Assembly: GCA_964017045.1 (NCBI GenBank)
Contig: OZ024808.1
Location: 8,007,284-8,071,283 of the forward strand
Origin: Omphiscola glabra
Lineage: Eukaryota; Mollusca; Gastropoda; Lymnaeidae
DNA length: 64,000 nt
Direction of reading: 5' to 3'
Below are positions 11,400 through 22,044 of this stretch, piece by piece. The notes beneath the pieces are model-generated. The model worked only from the letters and a program-made list of their open reading frames with translations, was not told where the DNA came from and made no database searches. Within the stretch, counting starts at the first letter, position 1; every line of letters starts with the position of its first letter. The position numbers and the translations under genes are program-made.

Positions 11400-12720
11400 T
11401 TGTAGTTTAGGGGAAAACGCTACCAAAGTAGTGAACAAGTTTAACATCCAACGCTAGCAGTCAGCCTAAAATGTTGAATTTATCAGCTTTTCAACTGCAA
11501 ATGAATAGGGGGGGGGGGGGAAGTGGGAGGGGGAAAAGTGGGGGGGGGTGACAGCGAAATTTTGCTACTAAAACCGCCATGTTATGGCTGTGACGGCCAT
11601 GTCGTTACTATGACTACCCAAAAGGATTAGAAACGGAGCCACTCCATTTGTCTCAGAGCCATGCAAACATGCATCACAGAGCGGGATTAGGGGCAGGTTA
11701 CTCGCATTTTTGTAACATTAATCCCACAAAGCTTTTTCGGTAATTGTCTCATTTCCGGTTTCGAGGAAAATGAAAGTTCAAACCCGGAAGTCACGTGTAA
11801 ACAGTCTTACGGTCAATATGAGACACCGTAGTGTATGTGGTGGGTAGCCGTGATCACGATGGTGTATGTGGTGTATGTGGTGCGTAGCCGTAGTCGGAAA
11901 AACAAATGGGTAATTTTTTGCATTAGCTTTCATTTCAGTTCGCTATTATGAACAGAACCTTTATTGAACCGATGATCGCTGGTGGTTTAAAGAGGGGGTG
12001 GGCTGTAAGTTCTAAACGTTTTTGGGTGGGGGTGGTGGGTCTTTAGGGTTTGGCAAATGCTCTCCAAATTAGTAGTATCTGTGCTGCAACAGTGGATCAT
12101 AATTACTCGTCACAGAATAATATCTGTTTGAATTAATTTTTGTGTTTTTAAATATCACAAGCACACATTGAAATGTCTTCGGCACAGCTGAGTGGCCCAC
12201 GCACAGATTTAAAGGTCTGCGGCACAGCTGAGTGGCTCCATGAAAGTTAGCAAGAATTATAAGTATCTGAGATTCTTTAGCCTCTAGAAATCTCCAGGCT
12301 TCTTGAAATGTTTTGATATTATTTGTATTGCGTCTCGCCGTCTGGATCTTAGGACCACTGCCTCGGGGGACTGGGTCGACATTAAGCAACTATTGCATGA
12401 GCTGCCGGGTCTAATGAAAAACAGTGCCCCCCACCCCCCCCCCCCCCCCGCCTTGTGATCTATGAGGCCAGAGTCATAGAGACGTGACTGGGAGACTCGT
12501 ATATGTCGTCATTAAAAAACCTTCTCAAGTGAAGTTATAGGCGTAATAGCAAGGGTTTAGTGCCGCCGAGGTATTCTGGAAGGTAGGCAATTTATTTGTG
12601 TGTTTTATAATTCACTAAAACATGCAAGGGGGTGGGGGCGGACACTTGGTAAGGGGAGATCGTGATTTTCGAGTTTTTCCTATCGCTATGAAAGTGAATT
12701 GACTACAATAATGGAATAAG
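11400..12720. other. Non-coding stretch with homopolymers and two short duplications
   Basis: G-rich runs lie at 11509-11550 and a long C run near 12430. A GTGTATGTGGTG / GCGTAGCCGT motif repeats at about 11830-11890, and GGCACAGCTGAGTGGC repeats at about 12180-12236. No gene or recognised element is visible. Confidence 0.45.
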
Positions 12721-12734
12721 AGGTCGTTAGCAAA

Positions 12735-12880
12735 TTATGTCACGCTCGGGGGTGGGGGAGGGGGACGAGAATTTGTGACACTTTGTGACCGGGGGGAGGG
12801 GGGGAGTTAAAAAATTGTGACGTCACAGTTTTTTTTTTTTTTTTTTTTAAATCTAAAATTGTATAATTTTGAAAAATATG
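12735..12880. repeat. Dispersed G-tract repeat D2, copy 1
   Basis: GAATTTGTGACACTTTGTGAC is followed by a G-rich tract, then TTGTGACGTCA and a T run. The same order recurs at 13125-13290, which indicates a dispersed element rather than chance. Ends are not defined. Confidence 0.5.
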
Positions 12881-13124
12881 TATTAAATTAATTTCAAAAA
12901 CATTAATTTGAGGTCGAAACTGTCTCAGATGTAATAGGTAACACCTTTTGCGCAAAAACTGTTAGGCCATTTTACATTCGTCGCGGAGATGACTTCGTAG
13001 TTTCGCGTCACAGATGTCTAATAATACTACATCTTAATCCATTATCATCATGGGAAAATATTAAGGAATAAAATCAAATCTTAGTTTAGTTATCAACATT
13101 TGACGCATGTTTTGATTTTTTTTT

Positions 13125-13290
13125 GGTGTGACCTGACACTAATGGGGAGGAAGGGTAACGAATTTGTGACATTTCGTGACAGGGGTGTCCGGGGGGGGGG
13201 GGGGGGGTGTCTTAAAATGTAATTTTTTTGCGTGACGTCATTTGCGAACGACCCTTACATTTTTTTTGTTGTATATTTTAATTTAAGGGA
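13125..13290. repeat. Dispersed G-tract repeat D2, copy 2
   Basis: GAATTTGTGACATTTCGTGAC leads into a G run of about 17, then GCGTGACGTCATTTGCG and AACGACCC. It is collinear with the copy at 12735-12880 about 390 bases away. It may be a non-autonomous DNA transposon; no inverted ends were identified. Confidence 0.5.
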
Positions 13291-13869
13291 TAGTTGTAAT
13301 TGAATATCTTTTATACAACAAAACAACACAACAAAACAACAATCTCACATTTAAGTTAATATTTGAAATACTATAGTTTCACGATGATCTATTTGTTCTA
13401 ACTAACCATAGTTATACACTGAGCATAGCAGCGAGTCAACCTCCTGTTACTAGGCACTTCGCTAACAACAAAGAAAACTCGAAAATTGGGAATCACAATC
13501 TCGCTGTCAAAATCGTATAAAAAAAATATACCTTAATTCTCACACTGAGATTAGAGCAGAAAAAAATAATTCTTCTATCAATATTTTACATTTATTTGTC
13601 ATTTATAATAATTATGATTACATTTTAAAGCTCATTTAGTTACATATAAGATAATTATTTTAATTTTATTGAATTAAATTTCCTTTGATTTCGGTTTAAA
13701 AAAAAAAAAAACTCTATTGCTTTTTTAAGAAAAAAAGAGAAAGATTCATTTAGTGCAGAAATATTAGCGTTCACTTCTATTGAATGTACACGCTGATTAG
13801 TGCACTTATAGGGAATACTATATTGGGCGCTATTGAACTTAGCGATACATGTTGACAAGCATATTCTTT
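13291..13869. other. A/T-rich non-coding stretch
   Basis: It contains AACAACAAAACAACA low complexity near 13315 and A/T-rich sequence. No open frame with domain character is present. Confidence 0.4.
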
Positions 13870-14185
13870 ATATATATACTAGCTATAACCCGCCATATGC
13901 TAGAATTTCCCATCTACTAAAGTTACCTGACAAAACAAGCATTCTTATAACGCACTTTATAAGATTCGTATTTAGCGCTAGTCGCCCATCCCCCCCCCCC
14001 CCCCACCGTACGCCAGCGCCACTGAACTATATTCATATTCTTATGACCCACCCCCTGTTACACCGCAGATTTATTACACCAAATATTCGCACTTGCGATA
14101 TTTTTAAGAATCTCATTTAGCGCAGTTATCGTGAAATTAATTTCGTTAAATAAGCGCCATCTCGTGGCGTTAGTGACATTGTTAC
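13870..14185 (+). repeat. Dispersed repeat D1, near full copy
   Basis: The order of shared blocks is CTAGCTATAACCCGCC, CCCATCTACTAAAGTTACC, AACGCACTTTATAAGATTC, ACACCGCAGATTTATT, AATCTCATTTAGCGCAGTTA and GCGCCATCTCGTGGCGTTAG. The same order is found at 40078-40510 and, inverted, at 60585-60925. It has no coding capacity. The internal C run is polymorphic between copies. Confidence 0.75.
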
Positions 14186-14374
14186 ATAGAGATTTATGTA
14201 ATTTGATTCCTTTTTATTTTAAGGCAATGCAGCCATTTTGTGTTAAATCTGTAATTTTTATATTATTTTTTCTGGTTGACATTTAAAATAAAACAGCCCT
14301 TAAAAACGAAGTCTTTCGTTCAAATCATTTATATAATGTAATATCCAGCCATTGGGGGGAGGGGCGCCTGAAAA

Positions 14375-14620
14375 TTTGACAAAACGTGCATAAAAGAAGT
14401 GCACTTTATAAGACTCCCAATGAGTGCTCTTCCCCAGGCTGGCAACCACACATTTTTTCCCGCCCCTGAACTATATTGATATTTCAATGACCCGCCTGCT
14501 TTTACACCGCAGATTTATTTCAACAAAAAAAAAAAAAAAAAAAAAAATATTACGCACCAAATGCACTTGCACGAGTCTATGTGTCCAGTTCATATCGATA
14601 GGTTGACGGGAAGTGGGTAA
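14375..14620 (+). repeat. Dispersed repeat D1, partial copy
   Basis: It carries the middle blocks of D1: TGACAAAACGTGC, GTGCACTTTATAAGACTCCC, CCTGAACTATATTGATATTT, CACCGCAGATTTATTTCAAC and TTACGCACCAAATGCACTTG. An A23 run at about 14524 interrupts the tail. The 5' and 3' ends of D1 are missing. Confidence 0.65.
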
Positions 14621-14639
14621 ATTAGCCGTCCGAAGATTT

Positions 14640-15330
14640 AGCCAACCAGTCAGCGACACAGCCAGCCACGAACAAAAGCGAAGTTAATATATAATACGGG
14701 ATTTAAAATAAAAGAAGAAATAAGTACGTGGTCGACATTGAAAAGTTGACCTAAATATGGAAGGTAAGTACTTTTTAGTTGATCCAACGGGAAGAGATTA
14801 GTACCTTTAATTAGCTCCAACAAGGGGAGATGAGTACTTGCAAAGTTGACTTAACAAAGGGAGGGGAGTATCATAAAGCAGGCCACCGAAGAAAAAGTAG
14901 TCACTCCTCGATAAGGGAATGATATCGGATCAATAGCTTACGTTCCAAACAGAAACCACGTGACCTTTACTCTTCTGAACGAACAAATGACGTCATGGGG
15001 TGAGCACCCTGCTAATGGATGAAATAGAGGTGACGTCATTTCCTGAGATTCTTCCCCCCCCCCCCCTGTTATTGGTGACGACATGATGACGTGCGTCGAT
15101 GCAGTGACGAGACACGGCGTAGGCTGAGGACTCCGGCCTCGGGCGACTCGTCACAATAACCCAGTCCTCTTCCCGGCATGTGGACTATTTTTACCAGTTG
15201 TTTCCCTTTGGTTATAGAGAATGTCACCCTGGTGTTGCCCGGCGGTTCTCGAAGATATTTCTGCTCTGACAGCAGACTTACAGCGCATCCTTAGAGGACC
15301 CCAGTGGGATGGAACTTGTGGCTCTGTTAC
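14640..15330. other. Non-coding stretch with short imperfect repeats
   Basis: At about 14735-14880 a motif of the type AAAGTTGAC...GGGAAGAGATTAGTAC recurs three times with about 50-base spacing. Further right is unique sequence with a C run near 15054. No gene is seen. Confidence 0.4.
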
Positions 15331-15955
15331 AGAGATAGAAAGAGAGAGATGGATAGGGAGAGAGAGATGAGATGTGGATAGGAAGAGAAAGTGATGGATA
15401 GGGAGAGAGAGAGAGAGAAAGAGAGATGGAAAGGGAGAGAGAATATGGATATGGAGAGAGAGATGGATAGGAATAAAGAGAGATATGAATAGGGAGAGAG
15501 ATATGGATAGGAATAAAGAGAGATATGAATAGGGAGAGAGAGATGGATAGGAATAAAGAGAGATATGAATAGGGAGAGAGAGATGGATAGGAAGAAAGAG
15601 AGATATGAATAGGGAGAGAGAGATGGATAGGAATAAAGAGAGATATGAATAGGGAGAGAGAGATGGATAGGAAGAAAGAGAGATAGGGAGAGAGAGATGG
15701 ATAGGAAGAAAGAGAGATATGAATAGGGAGAGAGAGATGGATAGGAAGAAAGAGAGATATGAATAGGGAGAGAGAGATGGATAGGAAGAAAGAGAGATAT
15801 GAATAGGGAGAGAGAGATGGAAAGGAAGAAAGAGAGATATGAATAGGGAGAGAGATGTATAGGAAGAAAGAGAGATAGAGAGAGAGAGGTGGATAGGGAA
15901 AGAGATTGATGGATAGGTATAGAGAGATGGATAGAGGAAGAGAGAGAGAGAGGTG
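15331..15955. repeat. Polypurine minisatellite, unit about 40 bp
   Basis: Units combine GGGAGAGAGAGATGGATAGGA with AGAAAGAGAGATATGAATA. The plus strand is almost pure purine plus T over 600 bases. The Ser/Leu-rich antisense open frame is a consequence of the repeat. Confidence 0.92.
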
Positions 15956-16342
15956 GGACACCTTACGTTTTAAGGCCCCCCCCCCCCCCCACGGTATTTG
16001 TAAAAAATGTAAAACTATATTTGCACTGCTTAATCTTCAATTGTTTTTTTTTTTTTTTCATTATTTTGTTTAAATGGGTAAAGGCATTCGTCAGACTTTG
16101 TGCTCTTATTGCAACCGGTCGCATCCGAATCTTCATTCTTCAATCAATTCAACGGCCTTGACCTTGCATCGAACGCTAGTCAAGCTGATTTATGGTTGAA
16201 AGGTCAACAACGTTGAGCGTTTCGACGATGAAAGTCTGAAATTTAAAGTTAAATCGAATGCGTAACTATTCCATTCCTACTACCACAGCGCACGCACAGG
16301 ACCGTTTCTGCGGGTTTTTACCGCCCTAGGTGAGAACTGAAA

Positions 16343-16590
16343 ATTGAGTCTAATGGGACCCGGGTGCGAATGGCGGCGCTGCGTGTCTGGGTCCAAAATG
16401 ACTCAATGCTATTCGGATGTCATTTGTGGTAGTTTATTTTAGTTAAACTGATGAATTAAACGTTTAGAAACGTACATAGTCCATTCAATTATCTCTCATT
16501 TGATACCCCATTTTGTCTTACAAACCCAACAGTAATATTTTAAATAGTTTTTTTTAATCCCAACCTCTCACTTCTGGTACCCGGGTACGT
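16343..16590 (+). repeat. Dispersed repeat D3, copy 1 (inner segment inverted)
   Basis: ATTGAGT (16343) and ACTCAAT (16401) bracket a 65-bp segment with CCCGGGTGCGAATGGCGGCG. The right flank GCTATTCGGATGTCATTTG continues for about 180 bases and is shared with 39855-40032. Relative to that copy the bracketed segment is reverse-complemented. Confidence 0.75.
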
Positions 16591-16639
16591 ATAGCCACTT
16601 CGAATATAAATAACTAGCCGAGGCTGTTCTGCTCATTCA

Positions 16640-16850
16640 TTTTTGTGTTGTTTGTTATGTAACATTTTTGTTGTTGTTTATTATGTAAAATTTTAGTTTT
16701 GCTTGTTATGTAACATTTGTGTGTTGTTTGTTATATAACCTTTTTTTGTGTTGCTTGTTATGCAACATTTTTGTGTTTGTTATGTAACATTTGTGTGTTG
16801 TTTGTTACTTAACATCTCTGTGTTGTTTGTTATGTAACATTTGTGTGCTG
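16640..16850. repeat. Tandem repeat, about 22 bp, about 9 copies
   Basis: The core TGTGTTGTTTGTTATGTAAC repeats with variable length and substitutions. It is T/G-rich and moderately degenerate. Confidence 0.8.
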
Positions 16851-17056
16851 CATATAGGTCCTGTTTATCAGCTTTTGTTCAGCCTCGGCTGCTGGGTTTA
16901 TTGTATATCTTGCTGAGTCTGTTTTGGTTGGTTTGTTTATCTTGAAAACGGCCTTGACCTTTTATGGCTAGCTTTGAAGGATAGTCGAACTGATTTATGG
17001 TCGCAAAACTAAACAAATAACTTTTTAGCGGCTACCGGGTATATCTCCTACCAATC

Positions 17057-17176
17057 AAAATGATTGTGGCTATACGTACAATGTCAAAATGATTGTGGCT
17101 ATAAGTACAATGTCACAATGATTGTGGCTGTAAGTACAATGTCAAAATGATTGTGGCTGTAAGTACAATGTCAAAA
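17057..17176. repeat. 29-bp tandem repeat, 4 copies
   Basis: AATGATTGTGGCT followed by ATAAGTACAATGTCAA repeats with few substitutions (ATAAGT/ATACGT/GTAAGT). A fifth copy breaks off at 17170. Confidence 0.85.
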
Positions 17177-17371
17177 TATTATGTGATTAACTTCTGGAAT
17201 GAGCACTCAAAGAGTAGAGTGAGCGGCCAATATTTTGATTTGACCAACGGTCGTTGGTCCACGTCCGTGCGATCATCGACTACTTTGACCGATCTTGATT
17301 GAATTATGGTAGGCATCTTTACTTTGTTCATCATTTCTGTCATTTGTTTTTTTTTAAATCGAATTCGATTT

Positions 17372-17702
17372 GTATGGCAGTCTTGTATGCCAGTCTTGTA
17401 TGCCAGTCTTGGATGTAAGTCTTGTAAGCCAGTCTTGGATGCCAGTCTTGTATGCCAGTCTTGGATGTCAGTCTTGTATGCCAGTTTTGTATGCCGGTCT
17501 TGTATGCCATTCTTGTATGCCAGTCTAGTATGCCAGTCTAGTATGCCAGTCTTGTATGCCAGTCTTGTATGCCAGTCTAGTATGCCAGTCTAGTATGTCA
17601 GTCTTGTATGCCAGTCTTGTATGCCAGTCTTGTATGCCAGTCTAGTATGCCAGTCTAGTATGCCAATCTTGTATGCCAGTCTTGTATGCCAGTCCTGGAT
17701 GT
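17372..17702. repeat. 13-bp tandem repeat, about 25 copies
   Basis: The unit CTTGTATGCCAGT varies at CTTGT/CTAGT/TTGGA. Three frames stay open because 13-mers cycle through frame every 39 bases, giving a false 95-codon open frame. Confidence 0.92.
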
Positions 17703-18464
17703 CGGTGAAATACAGAGTCACTGTAAGTGTAGCCTAGCACGGAAGTTACGTCACAAAGACAAAATCCTTAATATTTGGATGCTTTGAGAGATGAGCAAAT
17801 TGACATACGAGCAAGGGTACGGAACGAATTAAATGCGTATCTCGAGGTACCACTGTATTTACACCAGTTTTAAGACTAAGCTGTGCACCAAATTTAATTT
17901 GTGAAATTTCTGCGACATGGATTTAGACTTTGGAATCGCTCATAGCCAGCCCTACATTATTAATAATAATAATTCACAATTCACTTGACACGTAAGATGG
18001 AAATGATAAGGCGTATCTATGTGAATGTATGGCACTATTGAATACAAAGACCCGGGTAGTTAATGGCCTGGCTGACCACACGGCTGACTCCCCCCTGGCT
18101 GACCCATCTTGCCGACCCCCTCGGTTGCAGCTATCTTGGCCAGGAAACAAAACAATAATGGGCCAGAATGGAGAATGGACACGCGTGTAAAGGAGAGCTT
18201 ATGATGGGGGTTAAGTGGAGTCAGAGACGTGGGATATGGAGGGTTGGATGTGAAGGTCGAGATGTGAAGGACATGATGTGGGTTGTGTGATGTGGAGGTT
18301 GGCGTAAAGTGGAGAGTGGGATGTGAAGGACAGGGAGTTGCTGCTGTGATGTGGAGAGAGGGATTTTTTTTTTTGGGGGGGGGGGGTTGGACTGTAGGTG
18401 TGGAGGTGGAGGACAGTAAGAGGGTGGGATGAGGTAGGTGGGGCCGAAATACGTTCAATCGATA
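17703..18464. other. Non-coding stretch, no gene seen
   Basis: At 18190-18440 the plus strand is rich in GTGGAGG/GATGTGAAGG-like words forming a degenerate purine-rich repeat, with a T-then-G run near 18366-18387. The rest is unique. Confidence 0.4.
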
Positions 18465-18780
18465 CGCTGCGTCTCTGTGAGTATGTGGCTCTGTGGGTGT
18501 GATGGAAATGTGGCTCTGTGCGTATTTGGCTCTGTGGGTATGATGGATATGTTGCTCTGCGGGTATGATGGGTATTTGGCTCTGTGCATACGTGGCTCTG
18601 TGGGTATGATGGGTATTTGGCTCTGTAGGTATGTGGCCCTGTGGGTATGTGGCTCTGTGGGTATGATGAATATATGGCTCTGTGCATATGTGACTCTGTA
18701 GGTATTAGTATTTGGCTCTGTGCGTATGTGGCTCTGTGGGTATGATGGGTATTTGGCTCTGTGCGTATGTGGCTCTGTGG
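18465..18780. repeat. Tandem repeat built on GTATGTGGCTCTGTG
   Basis: Alternating words GTATGTGGCTCTGTG and GGTATGATGGGTATTTGG form composite units of about 40-60 bp. Several variants are mixed, suggesting slippage among half-units. Confidence 0.85.
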
Positions 18781-18815
18781 GACATCAACATACACATGGG
18801 ACAATAAACTCCAAA

Positions 18816-19095
18816 GCTAAACGTGGGTTTAACATTTAACATGAAACTTGATTACAGGTTTAACATTTAACATGAAACTTGATTACGCGTTTAACATTTG
18901 ACTTGAAACTTGATTATGGGTTTAACATTTGACATGAAACTTGATTACGGGTTTAACATTTGACTTGAAACTTGATTACGGGTTTAACATTTGACTTGAA
19001 ACATGATATGGGTTTAACATTTGACTTGAAACTTGATTATGGGTTTAACATTTGAATTGAAACTTGATTATGGGTTTAACATTTGACAGGTTTAA
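18816..19095. repeat. 31-bp tandem repeat, about 9 copies
   Basis: The unit is GGTTTAACATTTGACTTGAA followed by ACTTGATTACG. Copies differ at ATTAC/ATTAT and TTGACT/TTAACA. Confidence 0.9.
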
Positions 19096-19254
19096 CAGGT
19101 GTTATCCATGTTATCCACGTAAACTCATGTTTGTCTACTATCCATATTACAGTACAGTAAGGTTCATGGATGACTCTGGATAACTATGTCCCCGTTTTCT
19201 CTATGTAGCACGCGTTTCTTATAAGGTAACTAAACTCTAGTAGTATTCATATCA

Positions 19255-19460
19255 AATCGTGAAAGTATTGTATCATGATAGTCTGCTAGTCATATATTTT
19301 ATCATTATTATCTGAGTATCCATTTAGTATCACGATAGTCTAGAATCCATTTCAAACCATGATAGGCTAGTATCCATTATAATATCGTGATAGACTAGTA
19401 TCAATTTGTATACATACATATTTAATCCTAATAGTATGGTATCCATAAAAAGTGTAGTTT
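19255..19460. repeat. Degenerate tandem repeat around ATAGTCTAGTATCCAT
   Basis: Four or five imperfect copies with about 42-base spacing share CATGATAGNCTAGTATCCAT-like words. The array is strongly diverged. Confidence 0.5.
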
Positions 19461-19992
19461 TTTTTTTTACTATCCATTTGGGGTAACATTCTCTAATATC
19501 ATTAATGTCCAAACATATTGTCATCCGTGTGTCAAGAATCGTCTAGACAAATGTAGACTAAATGGACAAGTTGGTCTAAAACAGTATCCACAACTTCAAA
19601 TGAGATCCATACAATACAGGCCATTGTATCCATGAGATATCCATAACTATCTTGATCCAGTCCAGACAGAAAGACGGACAAAAGATTTCTGGAAATGTCA
19701 GTACAGCCATTAACATTTGACTGGTCTTCTACCAGTGACCAGACCCATGGTAACTGACCTTTAGCAATGGTATCAAATATTGTAGCGCAGTATAAGGTCA
19801 AGGTGTAGTGTGATAGTGGAAGGAGGTGAGAAGAGTAGGAAAAGAGGGGGGGGGGGTGGTCAGAATGTCTGGAGGGTGAGTATGCATTGGCGTTTTCTTT
19901 AAAGATGGGCAAAGAGACGGGAGGAAAGGAAATGTGAGCCTTTCTGTCATCATATGGGGTGGGGGGGGGAACTGACATTATATGGCGGGGTA

Positions 19993-20105
19993 TCTTCTGT
20001 CGTTGTATGCTGGGGTCTCAGCTGTCATTGTAAATGAAGTCTCATCTGTCATTTTTGGTGGTGTCTCAGCTGTCATTGTATCTTGGGTCTCTTCTGTCAT
20101 ATGAT
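19993..20105. repeat. Tandem repeat about 30 bp, 4 copies
   Basis: Copies share GGGGTCTCAGCTGTCATTGTA with variable linkers. Confidence 0.65.
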
Positions 20106-20189
20106 GATATCCTTTCTGTCTTTATTTTAGCATTTTTCTTTATAGAATCATCAATGAGAGTGAAATAATAGCTCCTAGTGACTATAGTA

Positions 20190-20845
20190 AAGTTATGCTT
20201 GAGAAAGTCTAACGTCTGGTGACTAGCACCTTCAAGCTTGTATGAGAACATGAAACGTCCGGCGACTAGCACCTTCAAGCTTGTATGAGAAAATACAATG
20301 TCTGGTGACTAGCACCTTCAAGCTTGTATGAGAACATACAATGTCTGGCGACTAGCACCTTCAAGCTTGTATGAGAACATACAACGTCCGGCGACTAGCA
20401 CTTCAAGCTTGAATGAGAACATACAATGTCTGGCGACCAGCACCTTCAAGCTTGTATGAGAACATACAATGTCTGTTGATAAGCATCTTCAAGCTTGTAT
20501 GAGAACATACAACGTCCGGCGACTAGCACCTTCAAGCTTGAATGAGAACATACAATGTCTGGCGACTAGCACCTTCAAGCTTGTATGAGAACATACAACG
20601 TCCGGCGACTAGCACCTTCAAGCTTGTATGAGAACATACAATGTCTGGCGACCAGCACCTTCAAGCTTGTATGAGAACATACAACGTCCGGCGACTAACA
20701 CCTTCAAGCTTGTATGAGAACATACAATGTCTGCTGACTAGCACGTCAAGATTGTATGAGAACATACAATGTCTGTTGACAAGCACCTTCACGCTTGTAT
20801 GAGAACATACAACGTCTGGCGACTAGCACCTTCAAGCTTGTATGA
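20190..20845. repeat. 43-bp tandem repeat, about 15 copies
   Basis: The unit runs GGCGACTAGCACCTTCAAGC then TTGTATGAGAACATACAA. Most copies hold AAGCTTG and alternate between CGTCCGG and TGTCTGG, giving two subtypes. Confidence 0.93.
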
Positions 20846-21129
20846 GCCACGTATATGTGTGGGACGCCAGGTTGAGATGTTGAAAAAAAAAGTATTTTAC
20901 ATTGCACTGAAGGACAGTTGGGTGGGGGGGGCTACAAAAGTGACGCAACAGCTACGAAAGACCACCGATATGCGACCTGATATTATATATAAAACATGGC
21001 TAGGGATATTAATGATGATTTTTGGTCCAAGGGAAACAATTCATATTTTGTCAATGAATGTGGAGAGTTAGGTTCCATATTTTCCGACATTTTGTAGCCC
21101 CCCCCCCCCCCTCTCCCTTTCGTTCCAAG

Positions 21130-21688
21130 CGCAAGTATTTAGTGTGCCCACAAGAAAAGACAGTATTTAGTGTGCCCACAAGAAAAGACAGTATTTATTG
21201 TGCCCACAAGAAAAAACAGTATTTAGTGTGCACACAAGAAAAGACAGTATTTAGTGTGCCCACAAGAAAAGACAGTATTTAGTGTGCCCGCAAGAAAAGA
21301 CAGTATTTAGTGTTCCCGCAAGAAAAGACAGTATTTAGTGTGCCCACAAGAAAAGACAGTATTTAGTGTGCCCACAACAAAAGACAGTATTTAGTGTGCC
21401 CACAAGAAAATACAGTATTTAGTGTGCCCACAAGAAAAGACAGTATTTAGTGTTCCCGCAAGAAAAGACAGTATTTAGTGTTCCCGCAAGAAAAGACAGT
21501 ATTTAGTGTGCCCACAAGAAAAGACAGTATTTAGTGTGCCCACGAGAAAAGACAGTATTTAGTGTGCCCACAAGAAAAGACAGTATTTAGAGTGCCCACA
21601 AGAAAAGACAGTATTTAGTGTGCCCACAAGAAAAGACAATATTTAATGTGCCCACAAGAAAAGACAGTATTTAGTCTGCCGACAAGAA
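21130..21688. repeat. 28-bp tandem repeat, about 20 copies
   Basis: The unit AGTATTTAGTGTGCCCACAA plus GAAAAGAC is very uniform, with a minor subtype (GTTCCCGCAAG) occurring at 21310, 21450 and 21480. The array begins just after a C run near 21100. Confidence 0.93.
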
Positions 21689-21834
21689 ACGTAATTTTGT
21701 GTGTGTCTGCCAGTAAAAACATCGTTATAAGCAGGTGGCCTGAAGGTGTCATGAAGTGAATCAAGGGACACACTGTTACAAATACAATACATCTTAGACA
21801 TCAATGTGACATCGGTTAATTTATGCCATTGTGA

Positions 21835-21955
21835 TATACATCCCAAGACATCACAATAACATCACGATATCACAGTAACAGCACAATAACATCACAATGA
21901 CATCATAATAACATCACAATAACATCACATTAACATCACCATCACATCATTCTAT
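21835..21955. repeat. Short tandem repeat ACATCACAATA
   Basis: ACATCACAATA-like 11-12 base words repeat about nine times with frequent substitutions. Confidence 0.8.
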
Positions 21956-22044
21956 AAAGGCCGTCCGACATCGATCAACAACATTATATCTGTGAGACAT
22001 TATATCACTGTGAAAGATGTATCATCTATATTAATTATACATGA

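Noticed and set aside
15278..15961. 227-codon Ser/Leu/Pro minus-strand frame
   Set aside because: Antisense translation of a GA-rich minisatellite with no other support.
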